This document shows, one piece after another, positions 4,910 through 5,780 of a stretch of DNA of 5,780 nt (position 1 is its first letter; every line of letters starts with the position of its first letter). The notes under the pieces are model-generated. The model was given only the letters and a program-made list of their open reading frames with translations, made no database searches and was not told the DNA's origin. The DNA is from RYN-433 sp036558265. GTDB taxonomy: Bacteria; Planctomycetota; Phycisphaerae; Tepidisphaerales; Tepidisphaeraceae. The DNA is taken from the NCBI GenBank assembly GCA_036558265.1, contig DATBFY010000224.1:1-5780 (forward strand), in the 5' to 3' direction. The translations under genes were made by a program, and so were the position numbers.

Positions 4910-5780
4910 TCACCCCCCGACGGCTTCCAACCTCGCATACTCCAGGATCAGCGTCTTCCGCCCCGCCGTGTTGAACTCCACCACCGCCCGCGTCTGGCTC
5001 CCCATCGGCGTGATCTCCGCCACCCGCCCCAGCCCAAACTGCTTGTGCCGCACGAGCTGGCCGCGCTTGAATTGATTCCCCAATCGCTCCGATTGCCGCT
5101 CCATCTCCTCTCGAATCTGATCCTGCTCATCCCCGCCAAACCCACCAACCCCCGCCCGATCGATCACCTCCACGTCCGACCGCCCGATCTCGTTGAGAAA
5201 CTGCGACTGCACCGTCCGCTCGCGCAATCCCCGGATCGTCCGATACGTCGCCTTCGACAGGATCAGCCGCTCCTGTGCCCGCGTGATCCCCACGAAGCAG
5301 AGCCGCCGCTCCTCCTCCAATTCCTCCTCGTTCCCCTGTGCCCGGCTGTGCGGCAGCACCCCCTCCTCCAGCCCGATCATCGCCACCACGGGGAATTCCA
5401 GCCCCTTGGCCGCGTGCAGCGTCATCATCGTGACCGCGCCGCCGTTGTCCTTGAGCTGATCCGTGTCGCTCACCAAGGACACCTGCGCCAGGTAGTCGAT
5501 AATCGAGCCGTCCGGGTTGCCACTGTCATACTCCGCCGCGGATGAGATCAGCTCGTTGATGTTGTTCAGCTCGTCCAGTTCCTCGCCGCCCGCCTTCTTG
5601 TAGTAATCCTCCAGCCCTGACTCGCGAACGACCGCCTCCATCAGCCGGGTTATCCGCCCCTTAGTCGGCTTGAAGATGTCCGTGGCGATCGGCTCGTCGG
5701 ATTCATCATCAAACGCCGCCTTCCGCCACCCGATCACCTGTTCCACGAACCCTCGGCAGGCCTTGACCGCCCGCGCCGAC
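4910..5780 (-). CDS. pcrA: UvrD/PcrA-type superfamily 1 DNA helicase, C-terminal part (partial)
   Basis: This minus-strand frame is open from the right edge to the TGA at 4910-4912, giving 290 codons of a protein whose usual length is about 700-780. The N-terminal ATPase motifs (Walker A, DEAD-like box) lie outside the window. Visible are part of the 2B region; helicase motif V, TLHAAKGLEFPVV, at about 5384-5422; and motif VI, EEERRLCFVGITRA, at about 5273-5314. The last 50 residues (about 4919-5068; LVRHKQFGLGRVAEI, then AVVEFNTAGRKTLILEYARLEAV) form the Tudor-like domain found at the C-terminus of PcrA and UvrD, known to contact RNA polymerase. The family unwinds DNA 3' to 5' in repair, replication restart and removal of stalled polymerase. 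A GTG at 5744-5746 is internal, because the frame continues upstream with a helicase-like sequence (SARAVKACRGF). PcrA and UvrD cannot be told apart from this part. The gene converges on the DcuC-type gene and is not part of the Pho operon. Confidence 0.93.
   Translation of the reverse strand, partial: SARAVKACRGFVEQVIGWRKAAFDDESDEPIATDIFKPTKGRITRLMEAVVRESGLEDYYKKAGGEELDELNNINELISSAAEYDSGNPDGSIIDYLAQVSLVSDTDQLKDNGGAVTMMTLHAAKGLEFPVVAMIGLEEGVLPHSRAQGNEEELEEERRLCFVGITRAQERLILSKATYRTIRGLRERTVQSQFLNEIGRSDVEVIDRAGVGGFGGDEQDQIREEMERQSERLGNQFKRGQLVRHKQFGLGRVAEITPMGSQTRAVVEFNTAGRKTLILEYARLEAVGG

Noticed and set aside
4868..5545. Plus-strand frame (225 codons) opposite the helicase
   Set aside because: Proline-, arginine- and leucine-rich antisense product. 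The minus strand holds conserved helicase motifs V and VI and the Tudor-like tail.
5744..5746. GTG as the start of the helicase gene
   Set aside because: The frame stays open upstream to the window edge and the sequence there still looks like helicase. Essential ATPase motifs must lie further upstream, so this codon is internal.

Overview
The window is a stretch of GC-rich bacterial chromosome. It carries the 3' end of a phosphate-starvation (Pho) locus, a DcuC-type carboxylate transporter gene, and a convergent UvrD/PcrA-type helicase gene that runs off the right edge. The very high GC content, the mostly Shine-Dalgarno-less starts, the pst-phoU-phoB-phoR order and the intergenic elements of GTAG-CACGGGCG type suggest a member of the PVC group, most likely a planctomycete. 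That placement is inference from style and memory of such genomes; no taxonomic marker is present.

Layout, left to right. Positions 1-71 hold the last 22 codons of pstB (ATPase of the Pst phosphate importer). phoU (116-808), phoB (853-1554) and phoR (1642-3432) follow on the same strand with gaps of 44 to 87 bases, so they read as one Pho operon. PstB powers phosphate uptake. PhoU is the usual link between the transporter and the sensor kinase PhoR, and PhoR controls PhoB by phosphorylation. All the catalytic residues of the two-component pair are present. A DcuC-family membrane transporter (3485-4801) starts 52 bases after phoR on the same strand. On the minus strand, 4910-5780 encodes the C-terminal part of a PcrA/UvrD helicase.

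The genes are ordinary and apparently intact, and I do not see a new multi-gene system. The unexplained structure lies between the genes. The three gaps inside the Pho operon each hold a different short, degenerate repeat (TCTCGC units, ACTGGCAAC units, AAACGTGAA units with an 11-bp inverted repeat). The convergent gap at 4802-4909 holds a compact pair of inverted palindromes, each with a GTAG tetranucleotide at its outer end. This is the architecture of a REP doublet (REPIN) mobilised by a RAYT transposase. The start of phoB is ambiguous between a TTG with the only good Shine-Dalgarno sequence noticed in the window and an ATG 48 bases downstream. No intergenic stretch exceeds about 110 bases.
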